Source: Tranzscheliella williamsii
Lineage: Eukaryota; Basidiomycota; Ustilaginomycetes; Ustilaginales; Ustilaginaceae
Length of the DNA stretch: 64,000 nucleotides
Reading direction: 5' to 3'
NCBI GenBank assembly: GCA_023212725.1
Contig: JALBYF010000024.1
Location: 186,001-250,000 of the forward strand
Positions within the stretch are counted from its first letter, which is position 1; each line of letters starts with the position of its first letter. Positions 28,480 to 40,143 of the stretch are shown here, in pieces. The translations under genes and the position numbers were made by a program. The notes under the pieces were generated by a model. That model was given only the letters and a program-made list of their open reading frames with translations. It was not told the DNA's origin and made no database searches.

Positions 28480-29286
28480 ATGTCAGCGCAGCTCTCGGCG
28501 AGCAGCCAGTCGGTGTCGTCGAACGGAGTGCAGGGGCTTACGATATCGGATCTGGATCTGCCCACCACTTCGCTGGGCAGCACCTCGATCACCATTCTCC
28601 CGCTCACCTCAATCGATCGGGTGAGGCTGCTCTCTGGCATCTACGGGCCCTTCCGACCGCCCGCGCCCGCCGAGGTGCCGCTCTGGGTGGGGCTCTATCT
28701 GAAGCGGCGCAAGAAGGCGATTGTGGTGCCGCCCGTCTGGCTTAGCGTAGACGCGCTGACAGAGGCGCTCCGCTCCGAGGCGACGCAGGCTGGCTTCTCG
28801 CCGCTGCCGCACTTCTGGATCGGCGTGTCGCAGACGCTGCTCGCCGCGGCGCCGGACGACATTCCCAACTCCAACAAGGTGCGCACGCTGCTCAAGGACA
28901 TCCGCCAGGCGCGCCAGTCCAAGATCCTCGCCGGCGTCGGCATGCTCAACAACGTCCATCTCCAGATGACTAATATCTCGGCCCACGAGATCGCAGAGCT
29001 GCGCGGCTTCTTCGCCACCGCCTTCTCCCACCTCCACGCCCTCCGCACGCCCTCCGAGGTCGAGCGCGACGACAAGCACATCCGCCTCCTCGACGACCCC
29101 AACCACTACCTCCCCCCCGCGTCCCCCGCGTCCCCCGCATCCCCACACCGCCCCTCCCCGCCCGCCAAGTCCACCGTCTCCGACTCTGGCTACTACTCGG
29201 CGCCACACCACCCCTCCGTCTCCAGCCCGCCGCCCCCCGCGCACGATCGCCCGCCGCGCTTCGCCGTCGACGCCGACGACGACTAG
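28480..29286 (+). CDS. PSF2: DNA replication complex GINS subunit PSF2
   Basis: 268 residues, one exon. The GINS family core is clear: ITILPLTSIDRVRLLSGIYGPFRPPAPAEVPLWVGLYLKRRKKA, then VVPPVWLSVDALTEALRSE, FSPLPHFWIGVSQTLL, and the C-terminal helical part VRTLLKDIRQARQSKILAGV...ISAHEIAELRGFFATAF. The GINS complex (Sld5-Psf1-Psf2-Psf3) joins Cdc45 and MCM2-7 in the replicative helicase. The usual N-terminal beta segment before ITIxP is replaced by a Ser-rich leader, and the C-terminus has a Pro/Ser-rich tail of about 70 residues, with a short PASPASPASP repeat, beyond the usual end. It shares the downstream region with the convergent Bem2-like gene (130 bp). Confidence 0.92.
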   Translation: MSAQLSASSQSVSSNGVQGLTISDLDLPTTSLGSTSITILPLTSIDRVRLLSGIYGPFRPPAPAEVPLWVGLYLKRRKKAIVVPPVWLSVDALTEALRSEATQAGFSPLPHFWIGVSQTLLAAAPDDIPNSNKVRTLLKDIRQARQSKILAGVGMLNNVHLQMTNISAHEIAELRGFFATAFSHLHALRTPSEVERDDKHIRLLDDPNHYLPPASPASPASPHRPSPPAKSTVSDSGYYSAPHHPSVSSPPPPAHDRPPRFAVDADDD

Positions 29287-29416
29287 GCAACACACATCTC
29301 CCGCCTCCCGTCTGTACTTGTATTTCTGCTGCACTCTTTTTCGCTTGTCAACACAGCTTGTTGCACATCCGGACGGGCAGTGGGGACGGCAGAAGGTGCA
29401 TAGTTTGGCGAGGTGT

Positions 29417-32400
29417 CTAAGATACAGTGTCGGTGCGCGCTTCCGGCTGCTCGGGCGCGGGGCTGGCATCGTGCGAGCCGGGCGCCGCAGGGGGAACGTC
29501 GGGGGCGGCGGCGGGGGTGTTCTGCAGGAGCACCGAGCGCCGCTTGATCATGGTGGCCGCCGACGTCTGGCTCTCGAGATGCATGTTGTCAAAGCAGTCG
29601 GCGTAGATCGAGTAGGACGAGAAGACGCTGTCGCGGTAGCCGCTGCGCGCCTTCTTGGGACGTTCCAGCGCCTGCCCCAGCGCCGAGGCGTCCGCGACGC
29701 TCGCGTGCCGGTTCGCCTTGGTCGCAGCACTGATGCCCGTCCGTGCCCGCCGCTCCGGCTGCAGGCGCTCCTCGCCATCGCCCACCGCGGCCGCGTCGCG
29801 TTCCGTCTCCTCGGCCGTCTCATCGCCGCTGTCCATGTCCTTGGTAAAAGTGATGGTCGGAGGCGCGGCGGCGCTCTGTCTCTCCGAAACATTCCCCAAG
29901 TCAAACTGCTCCGCGACAGGCAGCAGTTTGCGCGGCGTCTCAATCGACATCTTGGGAATGCTGCTGGGTCCATCGAACGGCGTACCAGGGTCGCTGTCGC
30001 TGCTGGCTGTTCGAAGCATGGCTTGGCCGCTTCCCAGGCTGCTGAGTCCGATCATCGTCAGCGGCCGAGCCCGTCCCGCCCGCCGGGGTTGCTCCACTAA
30101 TTCGGGAAGGTCGCCTTCTTCCTCCTCTACCTCATCTAGCGGGTCCGTGTCGCTCACGTCCGTTCCTGGACGCAGCTGAGAATCGGTCGAGGAACCATGA
30201 TCGTACTCGGCCGGCTCGTCAGACAACATGTGCGTCGGATTCGGCGGCGACGAGGTGTCCATAGCATAGTCCCTTTCTTGGGCCGCATCGGCGGTCACAC
30301 CTTCGGCTTGAGCTCCTGTCTCCGCCTCGGTTCCTGTCTCCGCCTCGGTTCCGGCTTGGGCTTCGGGCTCCGGCTCGGGCTCCGGCTCGGGCTCGGCCTC
30401 GGGCTCCGCCTCCGGCTCCGGCTCCGGCTCCGGCTCAAAGAGCCATTCGTGCATAGTGACAATGGTCTTGACCACGTTAGCCGCCTTGCCCAGATTGCCG
30501 AATCCGATGGCCACGCTCGAAGGCCCAGGAGGAGGGTTGAGCAAAGACGTGCCAAAGACCAGGGCGATGTTGTGTGCCAGCATCTTGTTGATCTCGCCCT
30601 CTTCCACCACCCGCGCCAGGTGCTCCGCCGTCCGGCGTAACACGTCAAAGTGGCTCTTGGGCATCTTCCAGATGACATCGCGCAGCGCGTACAGACGCTC
30701 ATCATTTTCCATGCCGTTGGTCGCAATAATAGCGTCATACGAGCCAAACGTTATCACCGGTTCGGGAAGTTCTCGGAACCAGGTCTTGAGCGCTCCAGCA
30801 ATCGTGTGGATGTCGCTAAATTCGCCCGTCGACAAGTTGACCGCTTCCGACGGTAGCTGATCAAATGCTCTCCGCAAACCTTCGACGGAGCTTTTGGATC
30901 CAGAAACTCGATAGATACCCTGTTCGCGAAGTCCCCGGGACTCGATCTCGGCGAACATTCTCTCGATGGCCGTCGGCACAGAGTGGCCCTCGCGTTCCAC
31001 AATCTCGGACAGTGGACGTGCGTACAGGGGCAACCCTCCAGCTTTGGCCTTCGAGCCTGACCCCTGTCGCCGTGCTTCAGCATGTTTCTTGTCCAACCTT
31101 TCCCGAGAAGTCTTCTCGATGAAGCTCATCCATTCTGCCAATTCCCCGCCGCTTGGCGCTTGCAGAAGGTATTTAGCGCCCTCCTCAGACGTCAGATGGA
31201 AGACGAAGGATCGTTGGTGGTTGTTCCAGGTTGCTGCCCTTGCTCCTCCCAAGCCCGCGACAATCGAAGGTTTTTGCAACGGCGTCAAGCGCATGAGCTC
31301 ATTCAGTGACCTAGCCTGAGACTCTTGCTTCTCAGATGCCATCAGTGGCCGAACAGCGCCCTTGAAGAGAGCGGTCATGCGGCGTGCCCGGATGGTCGCT
31401 TTGTCCGGTGTGGTAGACGCAGGCGTGCCAGAGTTAGACGTGAGGTGGGGTGTCTGAGAGGGAGAGACGGACGATCGACTGCTCGACGAAGGCATGCTGG
31501 AATTGCGCGACGAGATGCTCGGTCCTGCCAACGTCGAGCTGAGGAGGTCCAGCGCAGAACGATCGCGACGCAGCTTTTCTTGTTGTTGTTTCGACAAGCC
31601 CGACAGAGCCTTCGCCGAGCTTCCCAGACGAAGAGAGGTTTCAGACCGAACGGGCGGAGCGTGCCGCATTTCGTTCGCAGCGTCTTCTCGAAAGGCTCGT
31701 CGATCCCACGACACTCTCGTCAAAGCACCTTGCATCAGCTTTAAACGGATGCCAGCCAGATCAACAAGCTCGGGCTTGGTGCAAGCAGGTCGAACACGAA
31801 CCGCACCGTCGATGATAGCCCAAACTGTCCGGCGCTTTTCAAAGTCAATCAACTCGACATCCGCCACGATCTGGGCACTGGCTGTACGCGTCATCGCCTC
31901 TGCGAGACAGCCAAGGATCCAGCCAATGTCAGGTGTACTCGAGAGTTCCGAAGCCGAGCGCAACGAGGCAGTGATGTCCTTCGGGAAGAGATCAGCCAAG
32001 CCGTCGCCCTTGCCGCCTCTCGAGGCAGCAACGCCCTGCCATGCTCGCAGGAAAATCCTGGATTCAGAAGACCCTAGCGTGCTAACGATCGCGCTTTCGA
32101 CAAAAGAGCCGATCGTAGCCTCTCGAAAAGGTGCAGCGCCGTCAAAGACGCCACCCACAGAGGAGGACGAGGTAATGCTCGTATCGTCGCTTCGCAGCTT
32201 CAACATACGTGCTCTGCAGATCCACAGAGCGTCGATCAGTTTCAGCAGCCTTTCTTGCCTCCGTTCCAGGCCAATTCCGGACTCGATAATGTGTATGGCT
32301 ATCCAGCCGCGGAAGAGACTCTGTGCTGCGAGCGCGTCTCTGACGGCAGCCGGTAGCTTTTGCTGCAAGGTTGCATCTTGTTTGCTCGAAGCGTCTGGAG

Positions 32401-35400
32401 ATTTGATCATGTCCAACAACGTATACATGCTGTTGATAGGTTTGTCGTCGTCTCCGGAGGCCATGTTGCCATGCTTGGCAACGAACCACGCGGTGGGGTG
32501 ACTGGCTTGCTTCTCGAAGATCTCGCTAACCACGAGGAGATCACGGTCGACAATCTTGTCAAAGAAGACCGTGGCAATCGATTCAAGGTACTCGACCAGT
32601 TCGGCGGGCTGGGCTCTATCGAAGTCGAACTCCGCTTCAGGACTGTCATTTGAAATGTGCACAGGAGAGGCATTGGCGTACGAGCGTTCTTCCTGCCTGG
32701 CGTTGGCACCCATGATGCTTGCACCGAACATGCTCTTCAGTTGGGCAAGCGCATGTACAACTTTTTGCTGGTCTGGGTCATCTGCGGTCACCTCGATCTC
32801 TGGTTGCCGAACGAAGGAAAGGACCAGGCGATAAAGCGTGTCATCTTCCACAAAGTCCTGCGGGAAGCGATCGATCCATAGCCGCAAGGTCAGCACGACC
32901 CCCATGCGTATGCGGTATACCATCTCCCAGTCGGTCGGCTCGGCTTGGCTACCAGCAGGAGTGAGCGAAAACCAGGAAGGGAATTGGCTTGAGGTCTGGA
33001 AGTTTTCCGCACCCGCGAGCTCCTTGCTTGCTGTAACTGCGGCCGCAAAGCGCTTTCGCAATTGCTCGAAGAGATGGGAAGGTGAGCAGAGACTGCGGAA
33101 GGTCGCAAGGAAGGTGGTTCGATAGTTGTCCATGTCCATGTTAAGCTTCGTCTTTCGCACTGGCCCGCCGGATACGTCGCCGTTTTCGTTACCTTGCAAT
33201 GTATTGATGTTGATGTGCTGAACGCCCATGACCAACAAGTCGACCATACGGTCAAGCGTGGCATACTTCACCGCCACCTGAACGGGCACAACAATGTCCA
33301 CAACTGAGCTCCGATTCGAAGCAGGCAGGCTTGACCTTTTCGAGATCTGCGAAAGCGGACGCGCTGACCTGCCAAAGTCTTGTGAGAAGCGCTTTCCGGT
33401 GATGGGTGAGCCTGGGAGCGAGAGGCTCGGCTCTTGGACTACGCGAAGCACCAACTCATTCCCTATGCGCAGGTTGTATGCTGGGTCTTCGGCAGTGGAT
33501 GTGGAGATCGAATTCCAGTCTTGAACACCGGCAAACGCAAGACTACGGCTTCCCTTGCTGCCTAACGGTGGCGAGAAGGCCGAGGATCGGATAAGGGGCG
33601 AACTGCTTAGCGTTGGGCGGGCCATAGTACGGGAGGTCACAGTTGCTTGCGGATCGTGGAAAAGCTTTGCACGCGGATCGTCCCTGCTGAAGTTTCCATC
33701 TTGTAGCTTGGAAAAGTCCAGAAGCGAGAGAAGCGGCAGAGGTTGGGGGAAGTGAAGGGGCACAAGGGGTAAGGACGAATTGGCTCCCAGGGCAATATGG
33801 AGGCGTTCGCGTGCGTCAATGTTACCGAGCGCCTTTGCCTCCAGCTTGAAGGATTTTTGCATGAAGGAAGCGATCTCCACTCGCTCAGCTTTGGTCTGTT
33901 GGAACAGGAGCTGTAATGTCGCCTGGTACTCCGCCAGTGGTTGGGCTTGAGCAGAGATGACAATAGCACCGGAATCTGTGCCATCAGTCGACCAGGCCGA
34001 TCGCCATTCGCTCACAGCTGTAGAGAGGCTGATTGCATCTTGAACGCACTCGGAAACCTTCACTTGTCCTGGAGCGGCACCGACATTCGCAGCTCTTAAC
34101 AAACGCGAGAAGGAGCTGCCCAGGAAGGGGATGGCGGGACACTTGTTACCGGCTGGACTCTGCGCAAAGGCATTTTGTCCGTCAGCTGCAAAGCGGGCCC
34201 GTATGTCTAAAGAGACACCCTCGATCCATGAGACGCTCGAGAGGATTGGCGCCCATTCGCGTGCAACTAAGACACGATCCCCTTCGGCCAGATACCGCCA
34301 AGTCTGTTCAAGCCTGATGACAGCTCTGGAGCAAAGAGCAACGGAGACGGCTAGCCAGCCAGCAACATCGCCAAGACTGAGAAGGTAAGAAGCAATAGCG
34401 ATCCAGTGGCGAAGGACGGAGGCTCGATGCCTGGCTCCGTGTTGACCGGTAGGCAAGGCCTCCTTGTCCGGATTGCCAAGGATGTGCGACAGGGCCAGCG
34501 TTGTGATCGGATGGGGCAAGAGCGAGTCAAAGCTGAAGATTGCGACGTCGTTATCCATAGCAGCACGTTTCAGAAGCTCGCTGAGGTTGAAGGCGCCTTC
34601 GGTGAGACGGCTGAGGGCTTCTGCATGGTACCACTGTATCTGCTGGGCTATTTCGAGTGGCTCGAGGCGCAACAGAAGCTCGTCTGAGATTGACAGTGAT
34701 TCTCGTAGCTGGCGGAGATCCTCACGCCCGTTGTTTGGCGCATCCGCTAGTTTGGCAATCCAATCCGTCCGCGTCAGCGTCGCTTTACTTTGCGCTATAG
34801 GCAACTGTGTCGACTCGACCATTTCCTCGCAGCGGCTTGAATCTAGGTCAGTTAAGGACGTGAGGGGTCGCAGATGGTCTTTTAAGGACGTAGCGAGGCC
34901 CATCTGTACTACTGCATCGCATAGCTTGGTGATTCTGGCCTTCAGTTGTTCACGAGAGCTACCGGTTATCTCGTTCGTCGAACTTGCCGCATCTGCCCAC
35001 TTGTGTACCGAGTCAAAGAAGGTACCGATCTTGCTCTCATCATGGTCCATCGCCAAGTATGCCAAAACGGTTAAGATGAAGCTTCCGGCATCGTCTTCAT
35101 ACCACCGCGCACCGAGCGGCGCTGCAGTGCTTGAAGCAGAAACGGTGTTTGGACCCGGCAGTTGTGTAGCCCGCACAAACTCGTTAGCCAAGGCATCGAT
35201 TGAACCCCCTCTGACGCGATCTGCCCATCGCTTTGGGGCATCAACGGTGTCCACCAGGATAAGATCAGGATGCCTGCCTGGTGCTACCCACTGCCGATGG
35301 GCAGAGCCGACATTACCGGTGGGGGTGGCAGTTGCGGCGGTGCTGGAGGTGTGAGGAGTGTCAGTCGCTGTGGTAAGCACTCTGTTTTGACCTGGACGTG

Positions 35401-37260
35401 CCCCTGGAATCTTTGGTCTTAAACCCGGAGACGGCATTTGCGCAGCGACTTCTGCAGTGCTGGACGTCGCCAATAGCAGATCGCTCTTGCTGAGTCCGCT
35501 TCGAGCGAGGACATCGGCATTGAGGACCGTTGTAGGACTTTGGAGAGATGCAGGTGTTTCTGGCATTGAACGGACCAGGCTCGTCGGAAACAAGGCTTTG
35601 ACTTCGTCAGAAATACTGTTCGGTGGCTTGTAGAAGTAAAGTTTGCCATCCTGTAGGACTACGCGATACGGTTTCCAACCCTTGGCAATGTCCTTTTCCT
35701 TATCCTTGCCCTTCCCATGTTCGTGCTCACTGAGCTGGGCTAAGGACAGGCTTATGTTGGCGTTGCGACCCAGAAAGCCTTGAAAAACTGCACCAGCAGG
35801 CAAAGGGGGTGGAGCGGACGCGGTCTGGATCTGCACTCGACGTCGGAAGAAAAGCACGTAGAAAACATACAGGCAAACACAAAGGGGTGTCAGTACCGTC
35901 CCAATCGGTCAGTAAAGGTTAGTTAGGCCATCTGACTCACCGAGAGTGACGTAGATGGCGAAGGCAATGCAACGTGGGTCAACCCCAACGACGCTGCAAG
36001 GCTGTTACCCACAACGCCTCGGCTCGGCAACTCCTTGCCCCCAAGCTTGGATGCTTTGCGGGCATGTTTGCCTTCGGGTCGACCCGTACCAGCCAATAAG
36101 AAATCGGACTGGGGAGGCGACATGCCGGACCAATTGTGAGGAGGCGTTTGCGTAGAACTGGAGGAGGGTTGAATTTGCGACGAAACTGAGTCGATCTTGC
36201 CATGTCCAGCCTTGAACCTGTGCAGGGCAGGGTTCTGTTGTTGGATGGAGGTAGCCATTGTACCAACATCGCTGGGTCTCCAGTCGCCCTGAGCTGCTAC
36301 GCCTTGTTCGCCCCAGGTGCCCGTGATGGAAGTAGCCAAGGTGGAGCTGCTTGCATCATGGCCCGGAGGAGACGGATAGGGAGGGCTGGAATGCTCCAAC
36401 GATGAGAGATCATCCACGCTGCGAGAGAAGTTCATGGCGGGGCTGGGAGATCGGAGAAAGCGGTTGCGATCGGCGGCTGAATGTTGTTGCTGATAGACGG
36501 CGGGTATACGAGGGAGATCTACGGTCTGGCTGGCGGGGGAAGAGAGTTCAGTACGAGCGTGCAGGTCAGACTGACTCTTGCTGTACTGGGAGTAACTGCC
36601 TGAAGAGGAGTCTTGGCGATGCCCTTTGGCCAGTGGGCTCTGAGAGAAGTTTGGCTTGTGAGGTGGCGGGGCCCTATGCGAGGAACCAGAGACCTTACGG
36701 TCGCGGCTCATACCTCCAAAGAAGCTTCGCTTTGTCGGGCTGGATATAGTGTTTTGCTGGTCCTCCGAGAAGCTAGGGCGCGAGAATGGGTGGCCAGGCC
36801 GCACGGGGTGCGGCTGGGGATCTGAAGGCAAAGGCCGTGGGAGAGCTTTGTCTATGGCGGCGCCCGGTGCCCTAGTCGAATGTGCGGACGGTGCAGCATA
36901 GGGAAACGCATTGTCCTGTTGAAGCTGCCGGTGGTAGTGAATCTGATTCGTCGTATCATCGAAAGGCTCTTCAGATTGAGCTGACAGCGAAGACAAGGAT
37001 GTAGATGCATTCAAGTTGGTTGAACTGGAAGACGACGAAAAGGGAGCTTTGGCCTTGCTGAGGAGAAAGTTGAACGCACTTTGGCTGCGTCCTATGGGCT
37101 GTGCTGGCATATGTTGGTAATATTGCTGCTGTTGCTGATGTTGCTGATGTTGCTGATGTTGCTGATGTTGCTGTTGTTGTCCGGGCTGGTTAGGTTGAGA
37201 CTGCTGGTACTGCGGGTGATGACCCGCCTGTTGAGACGGATAGCCGGTCTGTGAAGGCAT
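29417..37260 (-). CDS. Bem2-like RasGEF-domain / PH / Rho-GTPase-activating protein
   Basis: Two exons, 37260-35941 and 35830-29417, both in phase 0, give 2,577 residues. The intron has GTGAGT..GTGCAG borders; without it the second ORF has no ATG. Exon 1 is disordered and Gln/His/Ser-rich. Exon 2 holds an N-terminal PH-like segment (GWKPYRVVLQDGKLYFYKPP) and a first RasGEF_N/RasGEF-like module (about 647-1031, LLRLEPLEIAQQIQWYHAEAL). A second divergent module follows (about 1300-1700, YATLDRMVDLLVMG...NYRTTFLATFRSL). Next are a PH domain (about 1920-2015) and RhoGAP (about 2038-2207) with the catalytic arginine finger in GIYRVSGSK and the KTWFRELPEPVI helix. A 340-residue acidic tail starts with an EP repeat. 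Yeast Bem2 (RhoGAP for Rho1/Cdc42, bud emergence) has the same order but ends at the RhoGAP. The RasGEF folds may be structural only. Confidence 0.88.
30296..30437. repeat. Hexamer-type repeat coding Glu-Pro/Glu-Ala tail
   Basis: Tandem GGCTCC/GGCTCG units (minus strand GAGCCG/GAGCCC) encode alternating EP and EA dipeptides right after the RhoGAP domain, then TEAETG repeats. Length is likely to vary between strains (inference from pure tandem structure). Confidence 0.8.
37122..37180. repeat. 9-bp tandem repeat coding Gln/His tract
   Basis: TTGCTGATG is repeated about five times and flanked by TTGCTG/TTGTTG. On the coding (minus) strand it encodes QQH units within a poly-Gln region near the N-terminus of the Bem2-like protein. 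Confidence 0.85.
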
Positions 37261-37780
37261 GATCCGGCCTTTCAATGATCACGCCCGGAAATGAGCGCGA
37301 AGAGAGATGCTCAAGTTCCGGCCAAAGATGTACAGCCTTTTACGACAGGCAGCAGCCTCGTCGATCGCGCTTTGGCGGTGCTGTTCGCGAGTGCCTATTG
37401 CTGGCTGACGATACAGCAGAGTCGGACACGCACGTGCCGTGACCGTGCGATGGATAGCGAAGGCGGGGCGGAGGTATCGCCCGGGGTATCGGGTTGTGCA
37501 GCGCGAATCTAGCTGCAGCGGGACGGGTTGAGCAAGCAGGTCAGACCAGCATTTTAGTCGCGTCCTTGAGGAGCTACGAACCGAGGCCGTGATTATGATA
37601 GCTGTTTGTATATGCCCCGGCCGGCCGGATGGAGCTCGTGAGGCGATGAGAGGTAGGCCAGATGATAAGGAGGCGACAATAGTGAGGCGGCAGGATGAGA
37701 CGGTGGCAGAGTTGGCAAGGAGAGCGAAGTGTTCTGTTGGCTCGAAAGCAGCAAAGAAAGGTCAGTGGACTCTGCCAACG

Positions 37781-37785
37781 CTCAA

Positions 37786-37816
<31 letters not shown>

Positions 37817-37829
37817 GCTCAAACGTCAA
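37781..37829. repeat. CTCAAAG tandem repeat, 7-8 bp units
   Basis: About six units of CTCAAAG/CTCAAAAG in a row, ending CTCAAACGTCAAG. The unit is not a multiple of three. Intergenic, about 520 bp upstream of the Bem2-like start. Confidence 0.85.
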
Positions 37830-38340
37830 GCGCGAGGTTGGGGTGGCCCGAGCTAGATTAGAGAGGCGTAAGGTGTGTATTCCGACGCTAGCGACACGCT
37901 TTCAACTGCGCGACCAAGGACTGCGTGTGTGTCGCGCTGCCCACACATGCCTACGCAACCAACAGGCTCGCTTTTCACCCAGTTTCCATTGTAAGTTTCG
38001 GTGCAGACTTTACGGCGCCGTACTGCAATTTTCCGTGCGAAAGACTGTTATGGGTTCTGCTGGTCTGCTTGGCACGCGTAGCGAATCTAATCTCTTCACC
38101 TTGGTTTCCTATATACACGATAGGCATGCGAAGAAAAGGTGGGGAGTGGGCTCAGACCCATGAGACCCGCTGCCCTGCGCCGCACGCACAGGTTCTGGGT
38201 CAAAGCGGAATGAAGTACGTGGCCTGCCGAAGCATACGCCAAGCTACTGCTGCGCTTACAGTACGGCAAAGAGCACGCAAGGACGAATCAGCTGCCAGAT
38301 GGATTTTGGCAGCTGGATTTAAAGATGCTTAAGCGAACGC

Positions 38341-38640
38341 TCAGAGCAACGACGGCACTTCATTTCCGAACTCAGCCTCCGTAGTGGATCGGCCGACTGT
38401 GAGAATGCGCGCGTCGGATGTCTGACCGATTGTGACTAGTAAGTAGTCACGCTTCTCTGCCGGATCGACGTTCAGGTCAAATGGATCGGCGACGAGGAAT
38501 ATGTTCATAAACGGCGCGCGAATCTGCCAAATCTGCGCAAATCTGCGCAAATCTGCGCGCCTCAAGCTCAGCTGAACATTCACATTCCATTCGAGGCTCA
38601 GAAGACACACAGTAACGAGTGTGGTTGTCGTCAGAGCCAT
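38341..38640 (-). CDS. Doubtful 99-residue ORF with signal-like N-terminus
   Basis: ATG at 38640 begins MALTTTTLVTVCLLSLEW, which could pass as a short signal peptide, followed by 80 residues with no cysteines and no family I know. A 10-bp tandem repeat (not a multiple of three) runs through the codons for residues about 27-41, which speaks against long-standing coding constraint. It may be a lineage-specific secreted protein, a relic, or chance. Confidence 0.2.
   Translation of the reverse strand: MALTTTTLVTVCLLSLEWNVNVQLSLRRADLRRFAQIWQIRAPFMNIFLVADPFDLNVDPAEKRDYLLVTIGQTSDARILTVGRSTTEAEFGNEVPSLL
38518..38560. repeat. 10-bp tandem repeat (AAATCTGCGC)
   Basis: About four units: AATCTGCC, AAATCTGCGC, AAATCTGCGC, AAATCTGCGC. 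It lies inside the doubtful ORF at 38341-38640. Confidence 0.85.
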
Positions 38641-40143
38641 TATCTATATCCTTACCAGGCTGAAAGGTAGTGACAAGGTTCCGCACGAGAGACAGTGGCA
38701 GTGGCGATCTTGCTTCACAAAGACCGCTTTCCTGTTCGTCGCTTGTCTAGCGGCGTCTATCAGTAGGCAGGCGCGCGAGCTAAAGTGCAGGTGAGGAGTG
38801 ATGCAGGGACTACGGCTGATGATCGCTCGAGCAAACAGGATCGGACCAGCCCCTTCGAAGCTGCCAGGGCTTTTGGCATGGGATTTCTGTCTGTGCGCTA
38901 TCCGCATGGTCAGCGAGACACGCGAGCAAAGATGTTCGTATCCTACATCCCATGCTGGAACACTCGGCAGCATGGTCTGCCTGAGAACGTCCGCCCGCCT
39001 GTTCGCATAGATTCGGCTATCTCCAGACCTTGCAGCCCTTTGCCAGCAGAACAAGGACTCGCCGGATTAATTACGGTGGCGCCAATCTAACAGAACCCAA
39101 TCACCCAAAGGGGCCGAAGTTCGGTTGGCAGCGCATCTGGAGACACTGCCGCGCGAGTGAGACTTTGTGACTGTGCAGTAAGTGCATGGTTTTTAGTAGC
39201 CACTTTCGCGCCAGCTTTTTTCTACAATTTTATTCCTTTTTTTCTAGTTTGTTGCGCCGGCTTTGTCCAACTCACTCATAACTGGTTGTTACGGCAAGCA
39301 TTTCGTTATCCGGCCTCTAGGCGCACACTTCTCCATCGCTTCATTCTGTCGTTCCCTCTCTATTAGGCAGCATAGCCGTATTTCCTCGACGCCAGTGCTA
39401 GCAGCCAGGCGTTTAGGGCTCTCCCGTGATGCCCGAGCTTGCGTGACTAGATCACCCGCACGAGCGTACGCAGAGTGTGTGGCTGTGGGTGCCCCAATGA
39501 ACACAGAACAGCGTCGCGCAATCAGGAAGTTAAGCTGGCTAGACTCCTGAGGGCGGCCAGAAGAAGTGTGTGCTACCCTCAGGCACCCTGGACCTGATCT
39601 GTAATTCCCATGTATATGGAATTGCGATCCTGCGATGCTGCGACTTCGCATTGCTGCAGAAGCGGAGGCTTGTAGAGAAAACGAGATGTCAGCCCCGAAG
39701 ATGTACCGTAGACTGGACAAGTGAGCTGTACCGACAAACCATGGCGGGATGGCCAGTGTCGCATGAACAATAGCAGCCGTCAGTCTCTTTTGCGGAACTG
39801 CATTACGACCTCCGGCTGTACCCCGCCAAATTAACCCGGCAACCGGGAAATGCATATGCGGGGGCGGCATCCTATACTCTGTCATAGGACGGCACTACTG
39901 CACGCTTTGTCTCGATCTAGTCTCGAAAGCCCGCGCGAAATTACGACTTGTCTCGATCATTTCCACCTCGAACGGCTATTCGTCCCCCGCGGCCCCGCAT
40001 TCGCATTGTTGTTGGTTCTTGCCGGCTCCTACTTAAACCGGCCCCATATAACAGCCCCGTCTGGTGTCTTAGTTCCTCTCACACTCCTCGCACACATTGT
40101 CCAGCTGGATCGAACGACAAAACTTCTGCATCTATTCGCGGCC

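Larger units (their letters stand above)
37261..40143. other. Long divergent intergenic region Bem2-like/4CL-like
   Basis: 2.9 kb, the longest gap. The left third is the promoter of the Bem2-like gene and the right third is the promoter of the 4CL-like gene (with T-rich tracts near 39215-39247). Between them lie two short non-triplet tandem repeats and one doubtful 99-codon ORF, listed separately. The 4CL frame is open upstream of its start to 39850 but without family character. Confidence 0.5.

Noticed and set aside
39850..40143. 98-codon upstream extension of the 4CL-like frame
   Set aside because: Contains no targeting signal or family motif; the usual start region matches 40144.
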